NCBI GenBank assembly: GCA_021199475.1
Contig: JAJQHZ010000124.1
Location: 1-64,000, forward strand
Length of the DNA: 64,000 nt
Source of the DNA: Lachnospiraceae bacterium
GTDB lineage: Bacteria > Bacillota > Clostridia > Lachnospirales > Lachnospiraceae
Reading direction: 5' to 3'
Positions 10,314 to 18,603 of this stretch are shown piece after piece. Made by a program: the position numbers and the translations under genes. The notes beneath the pieces were generated by a model. That model saw only the letters and a program-made list of their open reading frames with translations, searched no databases and was not told the DNA's origin. Position 1 is the stretch's first letter. Each line of letters opens with the position of its first letter.

Positions 10314-11258
10314 TTACTTCGTCAACTTTTCTATACTTTCAAAGCTGTATTTTTTTCTTCGGAAATTCAATCTTAGAATAAGCTGTAAGTACTTTACGAT
10401 GACCATCAATATCGCGAAGAGTCCGCAAAAAGCCACTGACAGAAACATAATTGTTGTCGTCCAGCCTGCCACCGGATTGGAACTCACATAAATAACAATT
10501 GTGTAAAGCATCATAACAATCGAAAACAGAAGCATTATTGTTGTCATAAATCTGGCTATAATATATCCCATGTCAGTGAACATAATCAGAGAATCTACAG
10601 CAAGACTTCTCCTGTACCTTCGGTTTTGCGTATCATCTCCTTCAGGTTTCTTGCACGGATTCGTTTTATACGTCACACGCATCGTCCTGAGACCACAGTT
10701 TTCATAAAGAGTTTTTCTGTATAAAACGATACGATTCATCGCATCAATTCGATTAACTGCCCGTCTGCTCAGTATCCGGAAGGATTCTGTCTGCATTTTT
10801 GTATGTCCCTGCTCATTTGTAAATTTATGAAATAACCAGTAGAAAACTCTGGATGACAGCTTCTGCTTTATTTCCGGCGATGCAGAGACAATGTCATATC
10901 CCTCCAACACTTTCCGGTAAACATCCATAATCGTATCAATCGGATAATCCGGGATTGCTGAATCAATTTCCAGCAAATAATCTCCGATTGCTAACTCGTC
11001 ACCCGCATTCATAGCGACCTCCAGTCCATGGAAATTGCTCATGTTTAACACAGTCATCGCGACGTTTCCTGCATCAGAACTTGCTCTCTTTATTTCCGAA
11101 ACACTGTTATCGGTTGAAAAATCATTGACACAAATAATTTCTGAATTTTCAAAATTCGCATCAAGCAAGCAAATAAGATCAGATATAAAATTATAAATGC
11201 TATTTTCGTTGTTATGCACATACACAACGGCCGATATAAAACTTTTCTCTTTATTCAT
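10314..11258 (-). CDS. GtrB-like GT2 glycosyltransferase with two C-terminal helices
   Basis: Family 2 glycosyltransferase of 314 aa. The start SAVVYVHNNENSI, the acidic ICVNDFSTDNS loop and LLEIDSAIPDY stand where GtrB-type enzymes carry their nucleotide and metal motifs; the last is an altered DxD (Glu-Ile-Asp). Two membrane helices lie at about residues 230-255 and 265-295, ending with a basic tail. It overlaps the upstream FAD protein gene by 8 bases and is followed after 14 bases by the giant membrane protein, which suggests it loads undecaprenyl phosphate with the sugar that protein transfers. The altered metal motif leaves activity uncertain. Confidence 0.82.
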   Translation of the reverse strand: MNKEKSFISAVVYVHNNENSIYNFISDLICLLDANFENSEIICVNDFSTDNSVSEIKRASSDAGNVAMTVLNMSNFHGLEVAMNAGDELAIGDYLLEIDSAIPDYPIDTIMDVYRKVLEGYDIVSASPEIKQKLSSRVFYWLFHKFTNEQGHTKMQTESFRILSRRAVNRIDAMNRIVLYRKTLYENCGLRTMRVTYKTNPCKKPEGDDTQNRRYRRSLAVDSLIMFTDMGYIIARFMTTIMLLFSIVMMLYTIVIYVSSNPVAGWTTTIMFLSVAFCGLFAILMVIVKYLQLILRLNFRRKKYSFESIEKLTK

Positions 11259-12384
11259 CTATGAGCACCTCGTCTAAATCGTAAACAGTATTGATCTTCC
11301 CGGATAGAACACTAATAAAGGTGGGCTTCTTTGAAAACACTTTCACAACTGTTGGCCTGGAATCATCCACTTCGGAACTTACCAAAATAGGCTTCATAGA
11401 AAACAGTGAGCTGTCATATTGAAAAGAGTATTCATCCTTCAGGTATTTCCTTGCAAGATTTGCCATATAAGGGAACGCGCTTTTGGGCTTGGCCGGACAT
11501 AGGTTGCAATTTCCCAAATGTACCCGGCTGCAATATCCTTCGCTATTCTTTTGGCACACGAAATCTGGAACTTCCTCATAACTGGTGCTGTGTGGCGTAA
11601 ATGTTACAGAAGTCAGAGAGTGGAAACCGGTCTTTCCGAAAGGCATTATAGAAAAGAAAGGTCCATCCATTACAGTAAATCCATAATCATTCAACGCTCC
11701 ATTCACATGACAGAGTATAATTTCACAAAGCTCATATTTGATTTTAAAAGGTTCAAAGCCAGCCATACGAGAGATCTGGTTTGTAGACGCATAGGTTGCA
11801 TTCAACAAGAAAGAAGAACGGAACTTTTCACCATTACTCAGAATTATTTCGTAATAATCTCCGTTTCTTTCAATCCCTGCTATCGTCACCGCATACTTAA
11901 TCTCCACATTTTTCATGCCATCAATCCTCTGTGTATAGTAATTCCTGAGAATTCTGGCATCGTACGTGTATTCCCTTGTTAAAAACGCACCGTCACACAT
12001 ATCTTTTTTAAAGAATCTTTCCGGATATACTTCTGTACATGGGATATCTGCCGCATCGCAGAATTTTTTAAATTGATCGGCATTTGACCATGAATATTCA
12101 GAGGAAGTGGCATAAACCTGCTCAAACTCCCTGTTAATGCAAAATCCATAATCATCATTAAATCGTTTAAAATAATGCGCGGATTTGAGTGCTGTAGACA
12201 ATGACCTTGGATAATGATATCCTTGATGAACTCTTGCCTGATTAATATATGTTGCCCTCTCGAACGGTTTTTTTTCACATTCCAATACCAGAACAGATTG
12301 ACCTCTATCTCCGCAAAAAACTGCGGAATATAAGCCATAGAGCCCTGCTCCAATGATAATTCTGTCGTATTTCATATAATTCAC
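11251..12384 (-). CDS. FAD-dependent oxidoreductase (DAO-like)
   Basis: Flavoprotein of 377 aa with an N-terminal FAD-binding Rossmann motif, IIIGAGLYGLYSAVFC, and an acidic end to the second strand (VLVLECEKKPF). A histidine-rich stretch, ARVHQGYHYPRS, follows at about residue 50 and is likely near the flavin. The rest resembles the DAO/amino-acid oxidase fold; UDP-galactopyranose mutase is a more distant possibility. As first gene of the leftward operon it presumably oxidises or rearranges a sugar or sugar-linked amine of the glycan. Start is GTG 12384 or ATG 12375: AAGGAG lies 3 bases before the first and 12 before the second. Substrate unknown. Confidence 0.78.
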   Translation of the reverse strand: MNYMKYDRIIIGAGLYGLYSAVFCGDRGQSVLVLECEKKPFERATYINQARVHQGYHYPRSLSTALKSAHYFKRFNDDYGFCINREFEQVYATSSEYSWSNADQFKKFCDAADIPCTEVYPERFFKKDMCDGAFLTREYTYDARILRNYYTQRIDGMKNVEIKYAVTIAGIERNGDYYEIILSNGEKFRSSFLLNATYASTNQISRMAGFEPFKIKYELCEIILCHVNGALNDYGFTVMDGPFFSIMPFGKTGFHSLTSVTFTPHSTSYEEVPDFVCQKNSEGYCSRVHLGNCNLCPAKPKSAFPYMANLARKYLKDEYSFQYDSSLFSMKPILVSSEVDDSRPTVVKVFSKKPTFISVLSGKINTVYDLDEVLIDE

Positions 12385-12708
12385 ATTCTCCTTATTTCTT
12401 TACATAAGGGGCGCTTGTTCTCCGTGAAATAGATAGAGGAAAGCATGCTGCAAGCCTGTCCAATGGGGACACACGCAGTTACAATAAAGTGTACTTTCTT
12501 GTAACTTCCTTTTCCACATTCCTTCATGATGGCAGTATGCTCACTTGCAAGTGAATTGTTTGCTTTTCATCTGCCCGATGGAATCGGATCGAATGCTGCG
12601 AGCGACCATCATTGCATGATAGAAGTGTTAGTATGATGGGCGTGTCAGGTAAACTCTGTAAATCTGACCACATTGTGGCCTAACATCGGTAGAAACGCGG
12701 GTGAAGCC
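12385..12708. other. Divergent control region, left part
   Basis: Gene-free stretch between the FAD protein gene and the recombinase. It should hold the promoter of the leftward operon, but I could not find a convincing -35/-10 pair. It contains a perfect 12-base palindrome, CACTTGCAAGTG, at 12542-12553, directly followed by a 28-base element (12554-12581) that is repeated on the other side of the recombinase. No open reading frame with a ribosome site is visible. Confidence 0.5.
12554..12581 (+). repeat. Direct repeat copy A flanking the recombinase
   Basis: Matches 13461-13488 at 23 of 28 positions in the same orientation; both contain TTTCATCTG and end ATGG. The two copies bracket the serine recombinase gene. 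Copy A is the most diverged of three related sites; the third lies inside rfbF. Confidence 0.55.
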
Positions 12709-13441
<733 letters not shown>

Positions 13442-13457
13442 TTATACTTGTTTACAA

Positions 13458-13496
13458 ATAAATTGCTTGCATTTCATCTGTCTCATGGTAAAATAG
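13458..13496 (+). repeat. 39-base copy of an internal rfbF segment; possible promoter
   Basis: Identical to 40160-40198 inside rfbF at 36 of 39 positions and in the same orientation. Read in the rfbF frame it gives KLLAFHLSHGKI against KLLAFHQSHGKI in the gene. The same bases contain TTGCAT, 16 bases, TAAAAT, which could act as a promoter toward wzt. It is either a relic of an earlier rfbF copy or a shared recombination site. Confidence 0.65.
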
Positions 13497-13511
13497 TTTC
13501 ATAGAAGGCAT

Positions 13512-13525
13512 CAGGTGCCTGACAC
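13512..13525. repeat. 14-base repeat CAGGTGCCTGACAC, copy 1
   Basis: Contains the near-palindrome CAGG-TG-CCTG. An exact second copy lies at 13675-13688 in the same orientation. Both are between the recombinase and wzt, so they may be recombinase subsites or operators. Confidence 0.5.
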
Positions 13526-13674
13526 ATCTATGAAGGCAGATGACCTGACCCGGAGAATCCATCTATAACAGAAATGAAGACAACGCTAGAACTGGAACTG
13601 CTGGGATTGGAGGACTGAAATGATTCTTTTTAAAAAGGGAAGAGAGCCTCATTCACTTACAGACATAAAAACAG

Positions 13675-13688
13675 CAGGTGCCTGACAC
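13675..13688. repeat. 14-base repeat CAGGTGCCTGACAC, copy 2
   Basis: Exact copy of 13512-13525, 163 bases further on and 27 bases before the -35 box of the wzt promoter, a position from which a bound protein could affect transcription. Confidence 0.5.
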
Positions 13689-13714
13689 CTTCCAGAACGT
13701 GTTTTTGTTTTATA

Positions 13715-13743
13715 TTGTGTTTTTGGTCATTTGGTGCTAAAAT
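13715..13743 (+). promoter_or_regulatory. Probable sigma-A promoter of the rightward polysaccharide operon
   Basis: TTGTGT at 13715-13720, 17 bases, TAAAAT at 13738-13743. The start of transcription would be near 13750, about 60 bases before the wzt ATG. It is the best pair in this region and is followed by the run of rightward genes. Confidence 0.6.
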
Positions 13744-13810
13744 GCCGTAGTGACTGATGACATTGTGTGAATTATCAAAGTACTGAATTTTATGCACTGG
13801 GAGGCTATTT

Positions 13811-15049
13811 ATGAGCAATGCCGTTGAAATTGAGCATTTGTCTAAGGTATATAAGCTGTATGCAAAGCCGGCGGATCGCGTGAAGGAGACATTCCACGTT
13901 GGGAAGAAGGAGAACTATTATCAGGAATTTTATGCGCTGAATGACATGACGGTCGAGATACCGAAGGGTACTACCCTTGGAATTGTCGGGCGGAATGGAT
14001 CGGGCAAATCCACGCTGCTGAAGATTCTGACGGGGGTATTGCAGCCAACGTCGGGCAGTATGCGTGTGAATGGTACGGTTTCGGCTCTGCTGGAGTTGGG
14101 AGCCGGTTTTAATATGGAGTTTACCGGGCGGAAGAATATCTATCTGAACGCGACCATCCTGCGGATTCCGAAGGAGGAGATGGATAAGCGCGTGGATGAT
14201 ATCCTGAAGTTCGCAGATATCGGTGATTTTATTGATCAGCCGGTGAAGACGTATTCGAGCGGTATGTTTGTACGGCTCGCGTTTGCGGTGGCAATCAATG
14301 TAGACCCGGATATTTTGATTGTGGATGAGGCTTTGGCGGTGGGAGATACACGCTTTCAACTGAAATGTATGGATAAGTTTCTGGAGTTCCAGAAGGCAGG
14401 GAAGACGATTCTGTTTGTCAGCCATGATGTGAATTCGATTAAGCGGTTCTGTGAACGGACGATCTGGATTAATCAGGGAAAGCTGATTATGGACGGGGAT
14501 ACGGACAGTGTGACGGATCAATATACCGATTTCCTGAAAAGTGAATTATCCATTGAAGAATTTATGTCGAATGTCGCCGCGAAGCAGCAGCAACAGGAAG
14601 AGGAGCACGCGAAGCTGACGGAGGAGATGCTGGATCATGTAGACCTTGCCGAAGTGGTCGATGTGCGTATGTATGACAGTGACGGGAAGGAAATCAGCGA
14701 TATTGAGCATGGGGAGACCGTGCGTCTGGTGATCCATTACCTGGTCAGTGATACATCCGTGGAGAAGCCGGTGCTCGGGGTGGCGATACGGAGCATTGAT
14801 AATAAGTATATCTGTGGAATTAATACACTGCTGGATAAGAAAAAAATCCCCTGGGAGAAGGGAATGAATACGTTTGAGCTTGTTTATGATGGATTTAACC
14901 TGATTGGGGGAAACTATTATTTTGATGTGGCTCTGATGGACAGTACGGCGACGGTCAATCTGGACTATAAGACAAGAGCAAAGGTGTTTTTTGTGAAGAT
15001 GGAATACATCGCTGAGGGCGTGGTGGTTCTCAACCACCACTGGAAATGA
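13811..15049 (+). CDS. wzt: Polysaccharide ABC exporter ATPase with carbohydrate-binding tail
   Basis: ATP-binding subunit of a Wzm/Wzt-type polysaccharide exporter (412 aa). The ATPase domain (about 1-240) has Walker A GRNGSGKST, signature YSSGMFVRLA, Walker B DILIVDEALAVGD and the switch histidine in LFVSHD. A linker rich in Gln and Glu follows, then a beta-sandwich tail at about 270-405 of the type that in E. coli O9a Wzt recognises the capped end of the finished chain. GGGAGG lies 7 bases before the ATG. The permease gene follows after 48 bases. The tail fits well with the capping-type methyltransferase at 18604. Confidence 0.95.
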   Translation: MSNAVEIEHLSKVYKLYAKPADRVKETFHVGKKENYYQEFYALNDMTVEIPKGTTLGIVGRNGSGKSTLLKILTGVLQPTSGSMRVNGTVSALLELGAGFNMEFTGRKNIYLNATILRIPKEEMDKRVDDILKFADIGDFIDQPVKTYSSGMFVRLAFAVAINVDPDILIVDEALAVGDTRFQLKCMDKFLEFQKAGKTILFVSHDVNSIKRFCERTIWINQGKLIMDGDTDSVTDQYTDFLKSELSIEEFMSNVAAKQQQQEEEHAKLTEEMLDHVDLAEVVDVRMYDSDGKEISDIEHGETVRLVIHYLVSDTSVEKPVLGVAIRSIDNKYICGINTLLDKKKIPWEKGMNTFELVYDGFNLIGGNYYFDVALMDSTATVNLDYKTRAKVFFVKMEYIAEGVVVLNHHWK

Positions 15050-15097
15050 TAGAAATAGCGAAAAGACTTGAAATGGCTGACGGAAAGGGTTTTTGAA

Positions 15098-16450
15098 ATG
15101 AAAAGTAAGAGAATTTTACTGAGCGTGCTTGCGGCTCTGTTCAGCTTTGTAATCTTATTTTTGTTAAATATTTTGCCAGGGTTCAGTGTGAAGCTGAGGG
15201 TAGTATACGAACAGGAGGAGGACTGTCAGATATTCTGGGGAGATGATATTGGAACCCTGAGTGAGGAAGACTCGCTGACGGATACATTTTCAGCGGATGA
15301 GCTGCATGAGAAGATAAAGGGATGGAGCAGTGAGGACTCCATTATCCGGATCGATTTTGGCATGACGGAGCAGACCGTTTATCTGGAGAAGATCAGCCTG
15401 CAGAACCGTTTTGCTGAGGTCGATATACCGATTACAGAGGATACAATTTGCCTTTTTAATGATATTACAATGGAAACCCTGAAAGATGGCGGATATGAGT
15501 TCACCGTGACCGGCGAGGATCCCTATATTGGTCTCGATCTCTCCGATAGCATTCGGGAGATTCGATTGGCTTCGCAAATGAAGATGCGCATTGTTTATGC
15601 ATTAGCAGCGGTGCTGGTCGGCGCGCTGATTTTCTGGCAGTACCGCAGGATCTGTATTTTGATTCTCTGGGCAAAGGATATTTTTGACAGCAGAGGACTG
15701 ATTATGGATCTGGCTGTGACGGATTTCCGGACCAAATATGCGTCCTCCTATCTGGGGGCGGTCTGGGCGTTCGTTCAGCCGATTGTTACGGTTCTGATTT
15801 ATGTTATGGTCTTTGGCTTCGGTCTGAAAAGCTCAGCAGTGGATGGATATGAGTTTCCAATCTGGCTGACAGCGGGTATTATTCCATGGTTCTATTTTCA
15901 GGATGGCATTAATATGGCGACCACCAGCCTGTTGGAATACAGCTATCTGGTGAAAAAGATGGTCTTTCAGGTGAAAATATTGCCGGTTGTAAAGGTGATG
16001 GCAGCTTTGCTGATTCATCTGGCATTTATTGTGCTGGCTGTGATTATTCATGGCGGATACGGCGTCTATCCGGATCTTTATTACCTGCAGCTGATTTATT
16101 ACTGCTTCTGTACGACAGTGCTGGCACTTGGGATCGGGTATCTCACGGCTGCGCTGAATGTCTTTTTTACCGATTTGCAGCAGATTATCAACATTATTTT
16201 GCAGTTTGGCATCTGGCTGACGCCGATCATGTGGAATATATCAATACTGGGAGAAAAGGTCGAACACATTCTGTGGTTTAATCCGATGTATTATGTGGTG
16301 AGCGGCTACCGTGATTGTTTTTATAACAAAGTGCTGTTCTGGGAAAAGCCGGCACAGACCCTGTATTTTTGGGTGCTCTCGATTTGCTTCCTGATGCTGG
16401 GGACGTATGTGTTCAAAAAGCTGGAGCGGCACTTCGCGGATGTGCTGTAA
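15098..16450 (+). CDS. wzm: Polysaccharide ABC exporter permease with extra outside domain
   Basis: Membrane subunit of the exporter (450 aa). The ABC-2 type permease part, about residues 190-450, has the family start (FRTKYASSYLGAVWAF) and about six helices, ending in a short basic tail. Unusually it is preceded by a helix at about 5-25, a polar outside domain of about 135 residues, and a second helix at about 170-190; plain Wzm proteins are 250-270 aa. I prefer ATG 15098 (AAAGGG 8 bases before) over TTG 15068. The added domain may touch the emerging glycan or a wall partner; this is inference. Pairs with Wzt just upstream. Confidence 0.92.
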   Translation: MKSKRILLSVLAALFSFVILFLLNILPGFSVKLRVVYEQEEDCQIFWGDDIGTLSEEDSLTDTFSADELHEKIKGWSSEDSIIRIDFGMTEQTVYLEKISLQNRFAEVDIPITEDTICLFNDITMETLKDGGYEFTVTGEDPYIGLDLSDSIREIRLASQMKMRIVYALAAVLVGALIFWQYRRICILILWAKDIFDSRGLIMDLAVTDFRTKYASSYLGAVWAFVQPIVTVLIYVMVFGFGLKSSAVDGYEFPIWLTAGIIPWFYFQDGINMATTSLLEYSYLVKKMVFQVKILPVVKVMAALLIHLAFIVLAVIIHGGYGVYPDLYYLQLIYYCFCTTVLALGIGYLTAALNVFFTDLQQIINIILQFGIWLTPIMWNISILGEKVEHILWFNPMYYVVSGYRDCFYNKVLFWEKPAQTLYFWVLSICFLMLGTYVFKKLERHFADVL

Positions 16451-16466
16451 AGCAGGGGGTATAGTA

Positions 16467-17723
16467 ATGATTAAGAAATTTAGCTGCAGCAATTTCAAAA
16501 ATGTCAGCGTACAGAATCTGGAGTTTTCCAGAATTAATGTGCTGATCGGCCCCAATAATTCCGGAAAGACGAATTTTATTCGTGCTTTATCATTTTGCGC
16601 TGATATGGTGAACCGGTCTGAGCAGTTGATTGGAAATTCGGCATTCCAGGCTTTGGTCAGCGATTATGGAGTGGGAGATGTATACAATAAATTTGCGGAG
16701 GGTTTATCTCGAGAGATTGCTTTACAATGGGAAATTGAACTTGAAAGCGGAAAAAGTGTTGAGTATGATTTGAATTTTCATACAGGAAATCAGATGCATG
16801 ATTTTTTTATTACACATGAAAGCCTGGATAACAGATATCGGTCCATGAATCGGGAAAACGAATTTAATTATTTCACATGCCATGAAAAAGCAGGAGAGGG
16901 CTATATTTCGAAGGTTTCAGATGAGGGGGAAGAAAACTGCCGGATAAAATTTGAGATACCGATGAATGATACTGTGCTGCGGCAGTTCGATCAAATCAGG
17001 CTGACTAACAGGAACATATATGAGAATGCAGATAAACAGGTCGATATGATTCATGCACTGCAGAAATATTTTGGAAACTATTATTCCTATTCCAGTGCAC
17101 AATTCGATTTAGGTAAGATTAGAGAGCCGCAGAACATACAGGCGAATGGTGTTACTTTGGAAAAGACCGGTGAAAATTTTGCTAATGTATTTAATTTTTA
17201 TAAGAGCAAAGATATTTATATGGTACGTACTTTCCTGGGGAAAATCCGGGAATTAATGCCGACAATTGATTCTGCTGACACGGTTACAGAATTTAACAAG
17301 CTTGCGTTTAAAATTGGTTATGAAGGAAAACAATTCAGTCTGAATGATTTGTCTGATGGAACCATCAAAGCGCTTTTGCTGACTATGCTGATTTTCGTTC
17401 CGATTAATGAAGGCTTTTCCATGCTGGCAATTGATGAGCCGGAAATGAATATCCATCCGGCCTGGCAGCAGATTATCGGCAGGTGGCTGCAATATTCTGA
17501 TAATTTTGAGCAGTGTTTTATCAGCACGCATTCGCCGGACTTTCTGGACACATTTACGGAAGGGTTTAAACGTGGCGAGGTCAGCGTGATCGTGTTTGAT
17601 CCGAGAGAGAAAAAGCAAATTAAGAAGCTGCAATATTCGGACATGGCGCAGGATCTGGAAGATTGGGAGTTGGGTGACTTGTACAGAGTAAATGATCCAT
17701 CGATAGGAGGCTGGCCATGGTAA
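16467..17723 (+). CDS. AAA ATPase of OLD/ABC-type, defence-like
   Basis: ATPase of about 419 aa from the group found in OLD, PARIS and AbiL-type defence pairs. Walker A is GPNNSGKTN near residue 30, the signature-like LNDLSDGTIKALL lies near 290, Walker B is MLAIDEPEMNIHP and the switch histidine is in ISTHSPDFLDTF. Long helical insertions lie between the halves, as in SMC/RecF-like ATPases. I start at ATG 16467, where the fold begins. It overlaps the next gene by 7 bases, and together they look like an ATPase plus nuclease module. It has no obvious role in sugar export although it sits inside that operon, 16 bases after wzm. Confidence 0.85.
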   Translation: MIKKFSCSNFKNVSVQNLEFSRINVLIGPNNSGKTNFIRALSFCADMVNRSEQLIGNSAFQALVSDYGVGDVYNKFAEGLSREIALQWEIELESGKSVEYDLNFHTGNQMHDFFITHESLDNRYRSMNRENEFNYFTCHEKAGEGYISKVSDEGEENCRIKFEIPMNDTVLRQFDQIRLTNRNIYENADKQVDMIHALQKYFGNYYSYSSAQFDLGKIREPQNIQANGVTLEKTGENFANVFNFYKSKDIYMVRTFLGKIRELMPTIDSADTVTEFNKLAFKIGYEGKQFSLNDLSDGTIKALLLTMLIFVPINEGFSMLAIDEPEMNIHPAWQQIIGRWLQYSDNFEQCFISTHSPDFLDTFTEGFKRGEVSVIVFDPREKKQIKKLQYSDMAQDLEDWELGDLYRVNDPSIGGWPW

Positions 17724-18541
17724 AACCGAGGATTGCTTGTTATATAACCGGAGGATGGACCGAGTGCGGGTATATGACACATTTTTTAAATGAGATTAAC
17801 GATAAGTATGACTATAGGCAGCGTTTTCCGCAAAAAAGTATTGGAAAGAAAGGGAAGAAAAGAAAATTTGTTCATATAGAGGGAACCACTGGAGAAGATT
17901 TAATTAAGGCAGTATATTCAGATTTGAGAGAACACAAGAAAGAATTGGTGGATTTTGAAGCTATATTAATAGAAGATGATGTGGATGATAATTATTTTTT
18001 GGTTGATGGTTATGGAAGAGATTATGAGAAAATTGAGAAGAGAAAAACAGAAATAGAAACGGAGATTCAATCTATTTTGGGGAAAGACAGTATGCCAATT
18101 TTCTTTCTCTATGCCATTCCGGAGATAGAAGCTTGGTTTTTAGCGGACTGGGATCATACGTTTGGTGAAGAATATTTCCATCTTTTGAAAAAAATGAATT
18201 CTTATTTTAGCACGACATTTCGAAAATTCATAATGAAGCAGGTGTTAACGAATACATATCCGCTTTCCGAAATTGAAAATTATGGTATGTTCGATGGTGC
18301 CTACAGGAAATTAAGCGATGAACTGATTCAGGCGTTTCAGGAGTACTCTTATCTTGAAACAGAAGATAAAAACAACGAGGAATATGATAAAATTATAAAT
18401 GGGATGATAAGCAACAATAGGCTTTGTTATTCGAAGAAAGAACAGGGAAGGAATATGCTTGCACGGTTGAGACCAGATAAAGTTGCAAGCGTTTGCGGAC
18501 ATTATTTTGCAAAGACATATGCGGAACTGAATAACTTTTGA
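17717..18541 (+). CDS. TOPRIM/DUF4276-like partner of the ATPase
   Basis: Protein of 274 aa, clearly AT-richer than its neighbours. The N-terminal GGWTECGYMTHFL corresponds to the glutamate-bearing start of TOPRIM-like domains, IEDDVDDNYF is an acidic metal-site candidate, and PEIEAWFLAD is a motif I associate with the DUF4276/RloB group, which is often coupled to an AAA ATPase. AGGAGG lies 6 bases before the ATG and the frame overlaps the ATPase gene by 7 bases, so translation is coupled. I infer a nuclease or effector activated by the ATPase, as in PARIS or AbiL. The exact family needs a profile search. Confidence 0.7.
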   Translation: MVKPRIACYITGGWTECGYMTHFLNEINDKYDYRQRFPQKSIGKKGKKRKFVHIEGTTGEDLIKAVYSDLREHKKELVDFEAILIEDDVDDNYFLVDGYGRDYEKIEKRKTEIETEIQSILGKDSMPIFFLYAIPEIEAWFLADWDHTFGEEYFHLLKKMNSYFSTTFRKFIMKQVLTNTYPLSEIENYGMFDGAYRKLSDELIQAFQEYSYLETEDKNNEEYDKIINGMISNNRLCYSKKEQGRNMLARLRPDKVASVCGHYFAKTYAELNNF

Positions 18542-18603
18542 GTAGTACCTATATAGTTTCCGACACATGGGAGCGTATGCAACATACATGAAAGGGACAA
18601 TAT

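Noticed and set aside
13574-13685. Two tiny genes of 14 and 21 codons before wzt
   Set aside because: No match to known leader peptides, and the second ends inside the 14-base repeat; more likely remnants or chance frames.
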